Of a DNA stretch of 23,877 nt, positions 1-6,848 are shown one piece after another. The notes beneath the pieces are model-generated. The model saw only the letters and a program-made list of their open reading frames with translations. It was not told where the DNA came from and searched no databases. The position numbers and the translations under genes were made by a program. Location of the stretch: assembly GCA_012727415.1 (NCBI GenBank), contig JAAYHI010000122.1:1-23877 (forward strand), given 5' to 3'. Positions within the stretch are counted from its first letter, which is position 1. Every line of letters begins with the position of its first letter. The stretch is from Bacillota bacterium (GTDB lineage: Bacteria > Bacillota > Proteinivoracia > UBA4975).

Positions 1-514
1 CCTTCCCCCCCGCCGTAATCACCGGCATGAGAATTAAGAGCAGGCGGGAGAGGTTGGGATACCTGGAAACTGCCAGCACTATCCCCCCTATCATCATCAG
101 GGGGGCGGTGACCAGCATCCGCAAGGACATGAATACCACCATCTGCATTTGTGTCACATCGTTGGTAATCCTGGTTATCAGGGAGGCGGCGCCGAATTTA
201 TTGTACTCCCGAAGGGAAAATCTCTGCACATGGGAAAAGACCTCATTGCGCAGCACCCGCCCATAGCCCATGCTCAACCTGGCAGAAAAAAAGCTTGCGC
301 CAATGGCGCAGGCAACATTCCCAAGGGCTACAGCCAGCATGATGCCCCCCAGGCGAAAGATTGCGGCGTTGTCACCCTGGGCAATACCTTTGTCAACGAT
401 ATCTGCCATCAAAGTAGGCAAGAACAGCTGGGACAGCGACTGTAACAGCACCAGGATGAGCACCAGGATGACATGTCGCCAATAGGGTTTTAGATATTTC
501 AGCAGATTAAACAT
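1..514 (-). CDS. Multidrug-type ABC transporter half-molecule, N-terminal part (partial)
   Basis: This is the first ~171 residues of an ABC exporter half-transporter; the gene runs off the left edge, so no nucleotide-binding domain is visible. Translation from the ATG at 514 begins MFNLLKYLKPYWRHVILVL and continues through several hydrophobic segments. It carries the TRITNDVTQMQ stretch typical of the type-1 exporter transmembrane domain (ABC_membrane, PF00664), where intracellular coupling helices sit. The start overlaps the 3' end of the upstream marR gene by 8 bases, so the two are translationally coupled. A MarR gene followed by paired ABC half-transporters is a common Bacillota drug-export arrangement, often LmrCD/YheHI-like heterodimers. 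Inference: the product pumps lipophilic drugs or lipids and is controlled by the MarR protein. The substrate and the presence of a partner half cannot be judged from this window. Confidence 0.85.
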   Translation of the reverse strand, partial: MFNLLKYLKPYWRHVILVLILVLLQSLSQLFLPTLMADIVDKGIAQGDNAAIFRLGGIMLAVALGNVACAIGASFFSARLSMGYGRVLRNEVFSHVQRFSLREYNKFGAASLITRITNDVTQMQMVVFMSLRMLVTAPLMMIGGIVLAVSRYPNLSRLLLILMPVITAGGK

Positions 515-959
515 CCTCATCCTCCTCCAAGGAGTCGAAAAACTTGTTTGCCAAGCCCAGCAGCCGGCATAATTCCTCACTCTGCTCAGGCCCCAGGTAT
601 TCGGCCAATCTCGCAAACCTGGCAATGAATTCCCGGGACGCCTTGGCCAGGACTTCATCGCCCCGGGGAGTGACCCGCAAGCGCACTGCCCGCCGGTCAT
701 CAGGGTCGGGAGACCTGTCAGCCAATCCCGCCTCCACCAGACCATTTGCCATCTGGGTAATAAAAGAGGGCGAGACTTTCAGCGCAGTGCTCAACAGAGA
801 AACCATTACGCCTTGACCGGCATCCAGGGCCTTGATACTGCGCAGCACCCGCATTTCACCAGGGTAAAGTCCGTGCTCGGGACGGGATTTCATCCGGTGC
901 CGGCAAAGCTGAAAAAGACCTTGCATCAGCCTGAAGGGAATATCCTTGTCAAGGGTCAT
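507..959 (-). CDS. MarR-family transcriptional regulator
   Basis: This is a winged-helix MarR regulator of about 150 residues. The visible fold includes a recognition-helix segment (SPSFITQMANGLVEAGL) and the wing with the family's hallmark DRR (PDPDDRRAVRLRVTPRG), followed by a C-terminal dimerisation helix. The open frame extends to an ATG at 986, but the ATG at 959 is preferred because GGGGGTGA lies just upstream of it and the longer form has no ribosome site. It overlaps the following ABC exporter gene by 8 bases, so it probably autoregulates the pair. A strong promoter with a perfect inverted repeat in its spacer lies upstream at 1007-1035. MarR proteins normally repress until a small lipophilic ligand binds; the ligand here is unknown. 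Confidence 0.9.
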   Translation of the reverse strand: MTLDKDIPFRLMQGLFQLCRHRMKSRPEHGLYPGEMRVLRSIKALDAGQGVMVSLLSTALKVSPSFITQMANGLVEAGLADRSPDPDDRRAVRLRVTPRGDEVLAKASREFIARFARLAEYLGPEQSEELCRLLGLANKFFDSLEEDEDV

Positions 960-1006
960 CTGCTCACCCCCAAGATAGTTAACCACATTAATAATAAAGC
1001 TCCTTA

Positions 1007-1035
1007 AGTATACGCAATGACATTGCCCTTGTCAA
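1007..1035 (-). promoter_or_regulatory. SigA-type promoter of the marR-ABC operon with candidate MarR operator
   Basis: Reading the minus strand, TTGACA (1030-1035) is separated by exactly 17 bases from TATACT (1007-1012), a near-consensus SigA promoter. The spacer contains the perfect inverted repeat GCAATG-T-CATTGC (1014-1026). A palindrome between the -35 and -10 elements is a typical site for an autorepressing MarR dimer. The promoter is directly read; the operator role is inferred. Confidence 0.75.
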
Positions 1036-1063
1036 GAATCTCTTTGGTCGAATAACAAGAAGT

Positions 1064-1106
1064 CCCCCTTTGTAAAACAAAAATTCCCCCATAAAACTAA
1101 AGGGGG
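1064..1106. repeat. Inverted C/G tracts in the serpin leader region
   Basis: CCCCCTTT (1064-1071) can pair with AAAGGGGG (1099-1106). A second C5 tract at 1086-1090 lies between them and could compete for the same G tract. The element is in the 5' region of the serpin gene. No T run follows, so it is not an obvious terminator, and its role is unknown. Confidence 0.35.
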
Positions 1107-1145
1107 GCCGAAAACATCTAACCATTGAAGAAAGGAAGGTGTCTT

Positions 1146-2393
1146 ATGAACAGAATCAAGAAAGCTGTTTGCATTCTGGTGTTGGGGTTAATTGCCCAGA
1201 ATTTAACAGCCTGCGCGCCTAAGGTGCAAGCTGCCGACCTCATGGCGGGCATAACCGGCAATAAAGTCCAGGGGAAGGCTGCTGATGACAGATTCATTGG
1301 CAATACTGCAGATTTCTCTTTGGAGTTGTTCAAAAGATCCGTCGCTGAAAAAGAAAACTCCCTGGTCTCCCCCCTCTCAGTACTGCTGGCCCTGGCCATG
1401 ACGGCAAACGGTGCAGACTCTGAAACCCTGGCGGAAATGGAAGCCGTCCTTGGCAAAGATATTTCTCTGGAAGATTTGAATGAGTACTTATACACCTATG
1501 TCAAGCACCTGCCCAGCGAAAAAAATTCCAGGCTGTCAATAGCCAATTCCATCTGGTTCCGGGACGATGAAAATCGTTTTACAGTGGAAAGAGATTTCCT
1601 GCAAAAAAACGCCGATTATTACAATGCCGCAGCTTATAAAGCCCCCTTCGACAACCAGACTCTCAAGGATATCAATACCTGGGTCCAGGAGAAGACCGAG
1701 AATATGATTGATAAAATACTGGATGAAATCAATGAAGATGCGGTTATGTACCTTATCAACGCCATTCTCTTTGAAGCCGAGTGGCAACAGGTATATAACA
1801 AGGCAAACATCAGGGAAGGCGAGTTTACCGCAGTTGACGGTGACAAGGAGCAGGCAGAGTTCATGTACTCGGAGGAAAACATCTACCTTGAATCCGATCA
1901 GGCTGCTGGTTTCATAAAGCCCTATGCAGGCAACTACAGCTTTGCAGCCCTCCTCCCCAGTGAAGGCATTGCCATTGAGGATTTCATCCAGGGGCTCACC
2001 GGGGATGAGTTCATGCACATCCTTGACAGTGCAGAAAATACCGCCGTCAACGCAGGTCTGCCAAAATTCAGCTATGCCTATACTATTCAAATGAATGAAG
2101 TCCTTAAGGACATGGGAATGCCCCTGGCTTTTTCGGCAAAGGACGCGGATTTCTCCAGATTGGGCAGGTCTTCCCGGGGCAATCTCTTTATTGGTGAAGT
2201 GCTGCATAAGACCTTTATCCAGGTGGATGAACGGGGGACTAAGGCTGGAGCTGTGACAAAGGTGGAAATCAGGGATGAAGCCTATTATGAGGTAAAGAAT
2301 GTCGTCCTGGACCGTCCCTTTATCTACGCCATCATTGATAATGACAGCAAGCTGCCCCTCTTCATTGGCTCAGTAATGCAAATCGCAGATTAG
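1146..2393 (+). CDS. Serpin-family lipoprotein (serine/cysteine protease inhibitor)
   Basis: This 415-residue protein starts with a lipoprotein signal (MNRIKKAVCILVLGLIAQ then lipobox LTAC, Cys at residue 23), so it should be tethered outside the cell. The rest is a full-length serpin fold: NSLVSPLSVLLALAMTANGA near the N-terminus, a breach/shutter region around NAILFEAEWQQ, and the C-terminal block RPFIYAIIDNDSKLPLFIGSV. The reactive-centre hinge reads ERGTKAGAVT. Gly at P15, Thr at P14 and small residues at P12-P10 fit an inhibitory serpin. The loop is about two residues longer than in antitrypsin, so P1 cannot be fixed with certainty. The ATG at 1146 is chosen over an in-frame TTG at 1125 because AAAGGAAGGTG lies just before it. 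It is monocistronic, closed by a terminator at 2405. Serpins are patchily distributed in bacteria, and the target protease is unknown. Confidence 0.93.
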   Translation: MNRIKKAVCILVLGLIAQNLTACAPKVQAADLMAGITGNKVQGKAADDRFIGNTADFSLELFKRSVAEKENSLVSPLSVLLALAMTANGADSETLAEMEAVLGKDISLEDLNEYLYTYVKHLPSEKNSRLSIANSIWFRDDENRFTVERDFLQKNADYYNAAAYKAPFDNQTLKDINTWVQEKTENMIDKILDEINEDAVMYLINAILFEAEWQQVYNKANIREGEFTAVDGDKEQAEFMYSEENIYLESDQAAGFIKPYAGNYSFAALLPSEGIAIEDFIQGLTGDEFMHILDSAENTAVNAGLPKFSYAYTIQMNEVLKDMGMPLAFSAKDADFSRLGRSSRGNLFIGEVLHKTFIQVDERGTKAGAVTKVEIRDEAYYEVKNVVLDRPFIYAIIDNDSKLPLFIGSVMQIAD

Positions 2394-2404
2394 CACTCGG
2401 CCCC

Positions 2405-2428
2405 AGACCCCTTAGGGTCTTTTTTTTT
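2405..2428 (+). terminator. Intrinsic terminator of the serpin gene
   Basis: AGACCC-CTTA-GGGTCT (2405-2420) forms a six-base-pair stem and is followed by an uninterrupted T run to 2428. It lies 11 bases after the serpin stop codon. Confidence 0.88.
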
Positions 2429-2435
2429 GGGCAAG

Positions 2436-2459
2436 AAAAAAGCCCGTGGAATCACGGGC
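2436..2459 (-). terminator. Intrinsic terminator of the LTA-synthase-like gene
   Basis: On the minus strand GCCCGTG (2459-2453) pairs with CACGGGC (2448-2442) across a 4-base loop, then six T residues follow. The TGA stop codon of the gene (2454-2452) lies within this hairpin. Confidence 0.88.
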
Positions 2460-4395
2460 AACGATATTCGTCGGTGCGGCTGAGAATTGTTTTCTCAGCA
2501 ACCATCTGAGCGACAACAATTGTAGCGCCTGGTTCAAGCTCTTCTGTAATCATAAGGGTATTTTCATCGATAAAGGTGGTCTCCACTTTATCGCCGTCGA
2601 CAAGAACATAGCTCCATGGGCTAAAGCCAATTCCGTAGACCAAAGTGTGTTCTGCACCCCGGTCAATGCCGGTTATCCTGATTGGCGATGTGCCCATCTG
2701 CAAAGAGGTAGGCAAATGAGGACTGACGCCGTTATAGGCAATTTGCTCACCGCAGACCAAATCATATTCAATCAGCTCCAGGGCCTCCCGGTAATACTCC
2801 TTATGCCGCAACTGCTGGTGGAGTTTGGTCATGATGCCATTGCTGATTCCGCACTGTTCCAATATATATGCTCCCAACTGATATGCATAGATGTCGTTGT
2901 TGGGCACTTCCAGGTCAAAATTACTCCAGATGACATATTCGGTTTGGAAACGATTGCCATTTACCAGGTCTTCATTTTCGATATCAAAGCTGGGCAAGTG
3001 GTCTCCATAGAATACGAGAATCACAGGTTCAGGATAGTCTTCCAGGGCAGAAACCAGGGCGTCGATAAAGGCGTCAGTTTCGTAGATTTGGTTGACAAAG
3101 TATTCAAAGGCCACCAGTTTCTTTTCATCTTCAAAGCCATAGACTTTTATCTCCTGATGGTCCTCTGTTGCCTCCTGGGGATACCTGCCGTGAGCCTGAA
3201 CGGAAATCGTAAAGACAAAGTCCTGGCCCGGGGTGGAATTAAGGGCCTTGACCACCTGTTCCGTCAGGACGTCATCTTTGGCCCAGCCGTTAGGGGTAAA
3301 CTTGACATCATTCATATATTCCAGGGAAGTAAAGGTATTAAACCCGAGGTGAGAAAAGACGACATGCCTTTGGTAGAAGGTTCCCTCATGATTGTGAATG
3401 GCGTGGTTTGTATACCCCACTTCCGCCAGATTGTAGCAGATACTTTCACAGGTCTCGTCTCGCAATACAGTCTTATAAGGATATTCGCCGGCGCCAAAGA
3501 AGCTGAGATCCATTCCTGAGAGAATCTCAAATTCAGTGTTGGCTGTACCTGCGCCAATTGAAGGCACCGTCAGGAAACCATGGGGATAGTGTGCCTTCAA
3601 GGCAGTAAAGGCGGGCACGGGATTGCGGGAAAAACTCAGTCCTTTTAAATAGTTAACGTCAAAAAAGGACTCCAGTTCCACCAAAATAATGTTTGGTTTT
3701 ATCTTCGGTTCCTGGTTGTGGTACGCGTTGACAGCCCTCAGGACATCATAGACTGCTTCCTCCGAATAATTGTCGGGCTTATCGATTCCCTGATCAACCA
3801 GGCTGCGGGAAAAGCAATAGACAAACCCATATTCCTTATAGGCGTCGGCAAGATTGCCAAAGCCGGAGGCTGCCTGGGTCCTGGAAAAGAGTGATGTGGA
3901 AAAAACGATGATTACCGCTATTGCGGTTATTGCCGATATCGCCATTCCATACCTCGGCTTGCGCCTGGGGGTGTTTTTCCAGGCCACTATAATGCCCACT
4001 ACGACTACAAAGGCAGACACAGTAATCAGGAGCACATTGGCAAGGGTCAGGTATTTGTAAATGATGCTGGCAACCGAGGAAAGAATCCGAAAATCAATAG
4101 CCGCCAAAGGCGTTGTGCGGAAGCCCAGGATGACACAGTTGGCAATGCCGAGGCCAAGCCAGACAACGGAGACAAAGAGGAGGAAAAAGTAACGCCGCTT
4201 GCATGCCACCGAAATGGACAGGGTCAGCAAGATAATAGCTGCGTTATACAGAAAGAGTAAGGGATTTGTCAGCAAAAATTCAAAGCCCGCTATGATTGAA
4301 CGCCGACTCAACATCTCCACCAGTAGATTCAGCAGTATTGAGATGGTAACACATTGAGTCACAGGATGTTTGTCGAACCATCTTATCAGTGACAT
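2452..4395 (-). CDS. LTA synthase / sulfatase-superfamily membrane enzyme
   Basis: This 647-residue protein has an N-terminal membrane part (about five hydrophobic spans in the first ~175 residues), then an extracellular alkaline-phosphatase-superfamily domain of the LtaS/phosphoglycerol-transferase type. Likely catalytic and metal residues can be placed: Glu in NIILVELESFF (~241), the nucleophile Thr in GAGTANTEFE (~284), His in VQAHGRYP (~402) and the Asp-His pair in FYGDHLP (~465-466). The family transfers glycerophosphate from phosphatidylglycerol onto teichoic acids or glycolipids outside the membrane; the exact acceptor here is not known. The last ~70 residues form an extra beta-rich tail resembling an IPT/TIG-like domain, absent from classical LtaS. 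The ATG at 4395 has AGGTGATT upstream and is preferred over the in-frame TTG at 4440. Single gene with its own promoter and terminator. Confidence 0.88.
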   Translation of the reverse strand: MSLIRWFDKHPVTQCVTISILLNLLVEMLSRRSIIAGFEFLLTNPLLFLYNAAIILLTLSISVACKRRYFFLLFVSVVWLGLGIANCVILGFRTTPLAAIDFRILSSVASIIYKYLTLANVLLITVSAFVVVVGIIVAWKNTPRRKPRYGMAISAITAIAVIIVFSTSLFSRTQAASGFGNLADAYKEYGFVYCFSRSLVDQGIDKPDNYSEEAVYDVLRAVNAYHNQEPKIKPNIILVELESFFDVNYLKGLSFSRNPVPAFTALKAHYPHGFLTVPSIGAGTANTEFEILSGMDLSFFGAGEYPYKTVLRDETCESICYNLAEVGYTNHAIHNHEGTFYQRHVVFSHLGFNTFTSLEYMNDVKFTPNGWAKDDVLTEQVVKALNSTPGQDFVFTISVQAHGRYPQEATEDHQEIKVYGFEDEKKLVAFEYFVNQIYETDAFIDALVSALEDYPEPVILVFYGDHLPSFDIENEDLVNGNRFQTEYVIWSNFDLEVPNNDIYAYQLGAYILEQCGISNGIMTKLHQQLRHKEYYREALELIEYDLVCGEQIAYNGVSPHLPTSLQMGTSPIRITGIDRGAEHTLVYGIGFSPWSYVLVDGDKVETTFIDENTLMITEELEPGATIVVAQMVAEKTILSRTDEYRCP

Positions 4396-4457
4396 ACTAA
4401 TCACCTGCCTGAAAATTTTTCGTTGGTAAAGATTAGACAACGAAATTCAGCCATTTT

Positions 4458-4486
4458 ATTATAACATATCTTAATCCTGATGCTAA
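4458..4486 (-). promoter_or_regulatory. Promoter of the LTA-synthase-like gene
   Basis: On the minus strand a perfect TATAAT (4458-4463) lies 17 bases from TTAGCA (4481-4486, 4 of 6 consensus positions). The -35 overlaps the stop codon of the decayed gene upstream. Confidence 0.6.
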
Positions 4487-4999
4487 GCTCTCCATGTTCT
4501 CAGGGAGTCGATTATATTCTCCTTCTTCAGCTTAGAACTGGAGTAGAGCATTGTGAAAAAGACAATGGCAAATACTGAGGCCGCAACTACTATATAACTC
4601 TTCCAGGGTAATGTAAAGGCGAATATAAACCCTTCATCCATGACCCTGTAGAGCAGCAAGTTAATGCCCAAGCCAAGAGGCTCCCGAATGCGAAAAGGCT
4701 TCGTTATGTAATCATCGGCCCCCATGTCCAAACCCATTACTACATTGACCTCGTCATCATAGGCGGTAAGAAAAATAATCGGCACCTCTGACTGAGCCCG
4801 CACGGCTGTGCATATGTCGTAACCGCTGCCATCGGGCAGGCCCAGGTCCAGGATAATCAGGTAAAAGCCTGGTTTTCGAGGGCAGTGAGGGCCGAACGGA
4901 CGTTGTTACAGACAGTAGCCGCAAAGCGATCCTGACCAGGGAATATTCCAGCCCCAGGGCAATGGTTTTGTCATCCTCCACCAGCAATATCTTTTGCAT
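4483..4999 (-). pseudogene. Decayed response regulator fused to the tail of an FtsX/BceB-type permease
   Basis: From the ATG at 4999 the minus strand reads MQKILLVEDDKTIALGLEYSL, a clear receiver-domain N-terminus. The frame is then lost. A second frame gives RFAATVCNNVRSALTAL, and a third gives LIILDLGLPDGSGYDIC with the phospho-acceptor Asp, then VPIIFLTAYDDE and GADDYITKPFRIRE. At least two frameshifts therefore break the receiver domain. Directly after RIRE the reading changes to LGLGINLLLYRVMDEGFIF, a transmembrane segment, and KLKKENIIDSLR, which is the typical C-terminus of BceB-like ABC permeases. No DNA-binding domain, histidine kinase or ATPase remains. The simplest reading is an internal deletion of a regulator-kinase-ATPase-permease antibiotic-sensing locus that joined its two ends, followed by point decay. 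A remnant TATAAT is still visible upstream at 5016-5021. Confidence 0.85.
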
Positions 5000-5084
5000 C
5001 GCAATCACCGCCCTAATTATATCACTGCAAGTCCTTGACATACGTGACTTTTTGTTGATTTGCTATTAATGGCAACCCCTTTCC

Positions 5085-5093
5085 TGATATAAT
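5085..5093 (+). promoter_or_regulatory. Extended -10 promoter of the DUF2164 gene
   Basis: TGATATAAT (5085-5093) is a perfect extended -10 element. No good -35 is present at normal spacing, which is common for extended -10 promoters. Transcription would begin near 5100, giving a very short leader. Confidence 0.55.
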
Positions 5094-5113
5094 CAGAGTA
5101 AATATGCAGGGAG

Positions 5114-5356
5114 ATGATAATTCTGAACAGCCGTTTTTGCTTGTCCAAGGAAGAAAAAGATTCAATGCTGGCAGAAATAAAGGCATTTTTCCAGGAAAAA
5201 CGGGATGAGGAAATAGGCGACCTGGGCGCTCTTCTCCTCCTGGATTTCTTTGCCGAAAGGCTGGCTCCGTTTTTCTTTAATCGGGGCATCAACGCCGCCA
5301 AGGCAATGTTGTCCGTTAAACTGGATGACCTGCACGAACTGGAAATCCTGAGCTAG
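5114..5356 (+). CDS. DUF2164 family small protein
   Basis: This 80-residue soluble protein has the pattern of DUF2164: LSKEEKDSMLAEIKAFFQ, then EEIGDLGALLLLDFFAERLAPFF with RGINAAKAML, ending in an acidic helix. The molecular function of the family is not known to me. The start is uncertain. The ATG at 5114 touches GGGAG with no spacer, whereas family members usually begin just before the LSKEE block; ATT (5120) or CTG (5123) would have better spacing. It has its own promoter. The downstream pdxK has a separate weak promoter, so the two need not form an operon. Confidence 0.75.
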   Translation: MIILNSRFCLSKEEKDSMLAEIKAFFQEKRDEEIGDLGALLLLDFFAERLAPFFFNRGINAAKAMLSVKLDDLHELEILS

Positions 5357-5414
5357 CTAATGACTCTTTGCTCACCTGCTTTTCCCAAGGCTTTATTCTT
5401 CTCCAGCTATCGAC

Positions 5415-5420
5415 TATAAT
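5415..5420 (+). promoter_or_regulatory. Candidate -10 element of the pdxK-ferritin unit
   Basis: A perfect TATAAT lies 39 bases before the pdxK start. The sequence at the -35 position (TTTATT, 5392-5397) matches poorly, so the call is tentative. Confidence 0.4.
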
Positions 5421-5458
5421 AGTATGCAGGAAAAGGAATAACAGAAGGAGTGTATGCA

Positions 5459-6265
5459 GTGGCATTAAAGAAAGCACTTACCATCGCAGGCTCTGATGCC
5501 AGCGGCGGTGCAGGCATCGAAGCTGATTTGACGACATTTCATGAATACGGCGTTTACGGAATGGCAGCCATTACTTCAATTGTAACCATGGACGATCAGT
5601 GGTCCCATAAGGTATATGCGCCTCCCCTCGATGTGGTGGAAGCGCAAATTGACACCATCCTCGGAGGAGTAGGCGGCATCCATGCAGCGAAAACAGGGAT
5701 GCTGGGCTCCAGTGAAATGATTGAAATGGTGGCAGGCAAAGTCAAGCAGTATAAGCTCACCAACCTGGTAGTCGATCCCGTCATGGTCTGCAAAGGAACT
5801 GACGAACCCCTTCACCCTGAGCACACTGTCAGTTATCGGGACTTTTTAGTGCCATTGGCCACCGTCGTCACTCCTAACCTCTTTGAAGCCGCTCAGCTCA
5901 GCGGCCTGGATTCTATCACCACTTTGGAAGATATGAAGCAGGCTGCTGTCAGGATAAAGGAATTTGGCCCGGAATATGTCTGGATAAAGGGCGGGGCTGC
6001 TATTGGCAATACTGCCCTGGATATCCTGTATGACGGCAAAGATTTTACTGTCCTGGAGTCTGAAAAGTTTGCCACAAATTATACCCACGGAGCAGGCTGC
6101 ACCTCATCAGCGGCAATCTGCGCAGGCCTGGCCAAGGGCAAGGATGTCGTAACGGCCGTCAAAGATGCAAAAAGGTTTATTGCAAACGCCATCCGCGAGT
6201 CCTTTGCCCTCAATCAGTATGTCGGCCCCGTCAACAGGTACGCCAACCGGAAGGAAAGCTTTTAG
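5459..6265 (+). CDS. pdxK: Pyridoxine/pyridoxal kinase of the ThiD-like type
   Basis: This 268-residue ribokinase-superfamily kinase phosphorylates the 5'-hydroxyl of vitamin B6 vitamers (and in some members HMP) using ATP, in the cytoplasm. The N-terminus ALTIAGSDASGGAGI binds substrate, DPVMVCKG and TPNLFEAAQLSG follow, and the anion-hole/catalytic loop is HGAGCTSSA with Cys at ~214. The C-terminus SFALNQYVGPVNR closely resembles what I recall of the Bacillus subtilis PdxK (ThiD2-like) enzyme, and no other thiamine gene is nearby. For these reasons pdxK is preferred over thiD. GTG at 5459 is chosen: AGAAGGAG lies 8 bases upstream, whereas the longer start at 5450 would overlap that site. 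A ferritin-like gene follows 41 bases later with no terminator between, so they are probably cotranscribed. Confidence 0.85.
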   Translation: MALKKALTIAGSDASGGAGIEADLTTFHEYGVYGMAAITSIVTMDDQWSHKVYAPPLDVVEAQIDTILGGVGGIHAAKTGMLGSSEMIEMVAGKVKQYKLTNLVVDPVMVCKGTDEPLHPEHTVSYRDFLVPLATVVTPNLFEAAQLSGLDSITTLEDMKQAAVRIKEFGPEYVWIKGGAAIGNTALDILYDGKDFTVLESEKFATNYTHGAGCTSSAAICAGLAKGKDVVTAVKDAKRFIANAIRESFALNQYVGPVNRYANRKESF

Positions 6266-6306
6266 CGCAACCCGCAAAGTTAGCTGATCAACCAGGAGGT
6301 GAGAAA

Positions 6307-6795
6307 GTGTACCACGAACTGAAGATTATCCGCCAGGCTCTGCTCAATGAACAGGAAGGCTATGATTTTTACACTCTGGCTGCACAGCAGGCAGAGAACC
6401 CTGAAGCCAAGGAGGCCTTCACCAATCTGGCTGCCGAAGAGCTGAACCATATTAATTGGCTTCGGGAAATGTATAAAAAAATTGCAGCCGGTGACCCTGA
6501 GAGCTTCGACTTCTCCAAAGTCGACCTCCCTCCTTCACCCGGCCTGTATACTGCAAAGAATATCGGGAGAGAAAGCGGCTCCATAGCAGTTTCGGTATAC
6601 GGCATTGCCGTCAACATGGAAAAGGCCGCCATTGACTTTTATACTGCCGCCGCGGAACAGACCAAAATTCCGGCTGCAGCCAGGCTGTATAACCACCTCA
6701 TCCTGTGGGAAAATGAACATCTGGAAAAATTCCTGGCAGAATATGAAACACTGAAGCAAGAATGGTGGCAAAATCAGGGATTTGATCCCGCATAA
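6307..6795 (+). CDS. Ferritin-like diiron protein (rubrerythrin-type, no rubredoxin domain)
   Basis: This 162-residue four-helix protein has two copies of the diiron pattern. The first half has NEQEGYDFY (~14-22) and EELNH (44-48), the second has MEKAAIDFY (~104-112) and ENEH (135-138). These supply the carboxylate and His ligands of a rubrerythrin/ferritin-like site. No rubredoxin Cys4 domain is present, so the electron donor must be separate. Such proteins act in peroxide or oxygen detoxification or iron handling in anaerobes; the exact reaction here is inferred only. The start is GTG at 6307, with a strong CAGGAGGTGAG upstream. It follows pdxK closely and ends at a strong terminator. Confidence 0.85.
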   Translation: MYHELKIIRQALLNEQEGYDFYTLAAQQAENPEAKEAFTNLAAEELNHINWLREMYKKIAAGDPESFDFSKVDLPPSPGLYTAKNIGRESGSIAVSVYGIAVNMEKAAIDFYTAAAEQTKIPAAARLYNHLILWENEHLEKFLAEYETLKQEWWQNQGFDPA

Positions 6796-6807
6796 CCTTA
6801 AAAAGAT

Positions 6808-6844
6808 GGCCGCGAAAGCCCCTCAGGGGGTCGCGGCCTTTTTT
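6808..6844 (+). terminator. Intrinsic terminator after the ferritin-like gene
   Basis: GGCCGCGA (6808-6815) pairs with TCGCGGCC (6831-6838), with an additional inner GCCCCT/AGGGGG pairing, followed by six T residues. It lies between convergent genes, and a weaker T-rich tract on the other strand may let it work both ways. Confidence 0.9.
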
Positions 6845-6848
6845 CTGT

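Noticed and set aside
1536..2207. Minus-strand open frame of 223 codons inside the serpin gene
   Set aside because: It is a shadow of the serpin, whose domain pattern is unambiguous; no start signal.
2446..3519. Plus-strand open frame of 357 codons
   Set aside because: It lies antisense to the LTA-synthase-like gene, has no family signature and no ribosome site, and is a codon-bias shadow.
4757..5041. Minus-strand open frame as a real 94-residue gene
   Set aside because: Only its first part after the internal ATG matches a receiver domain. The rest is frameshifted sequence, so it is described as a pseudogene instead.
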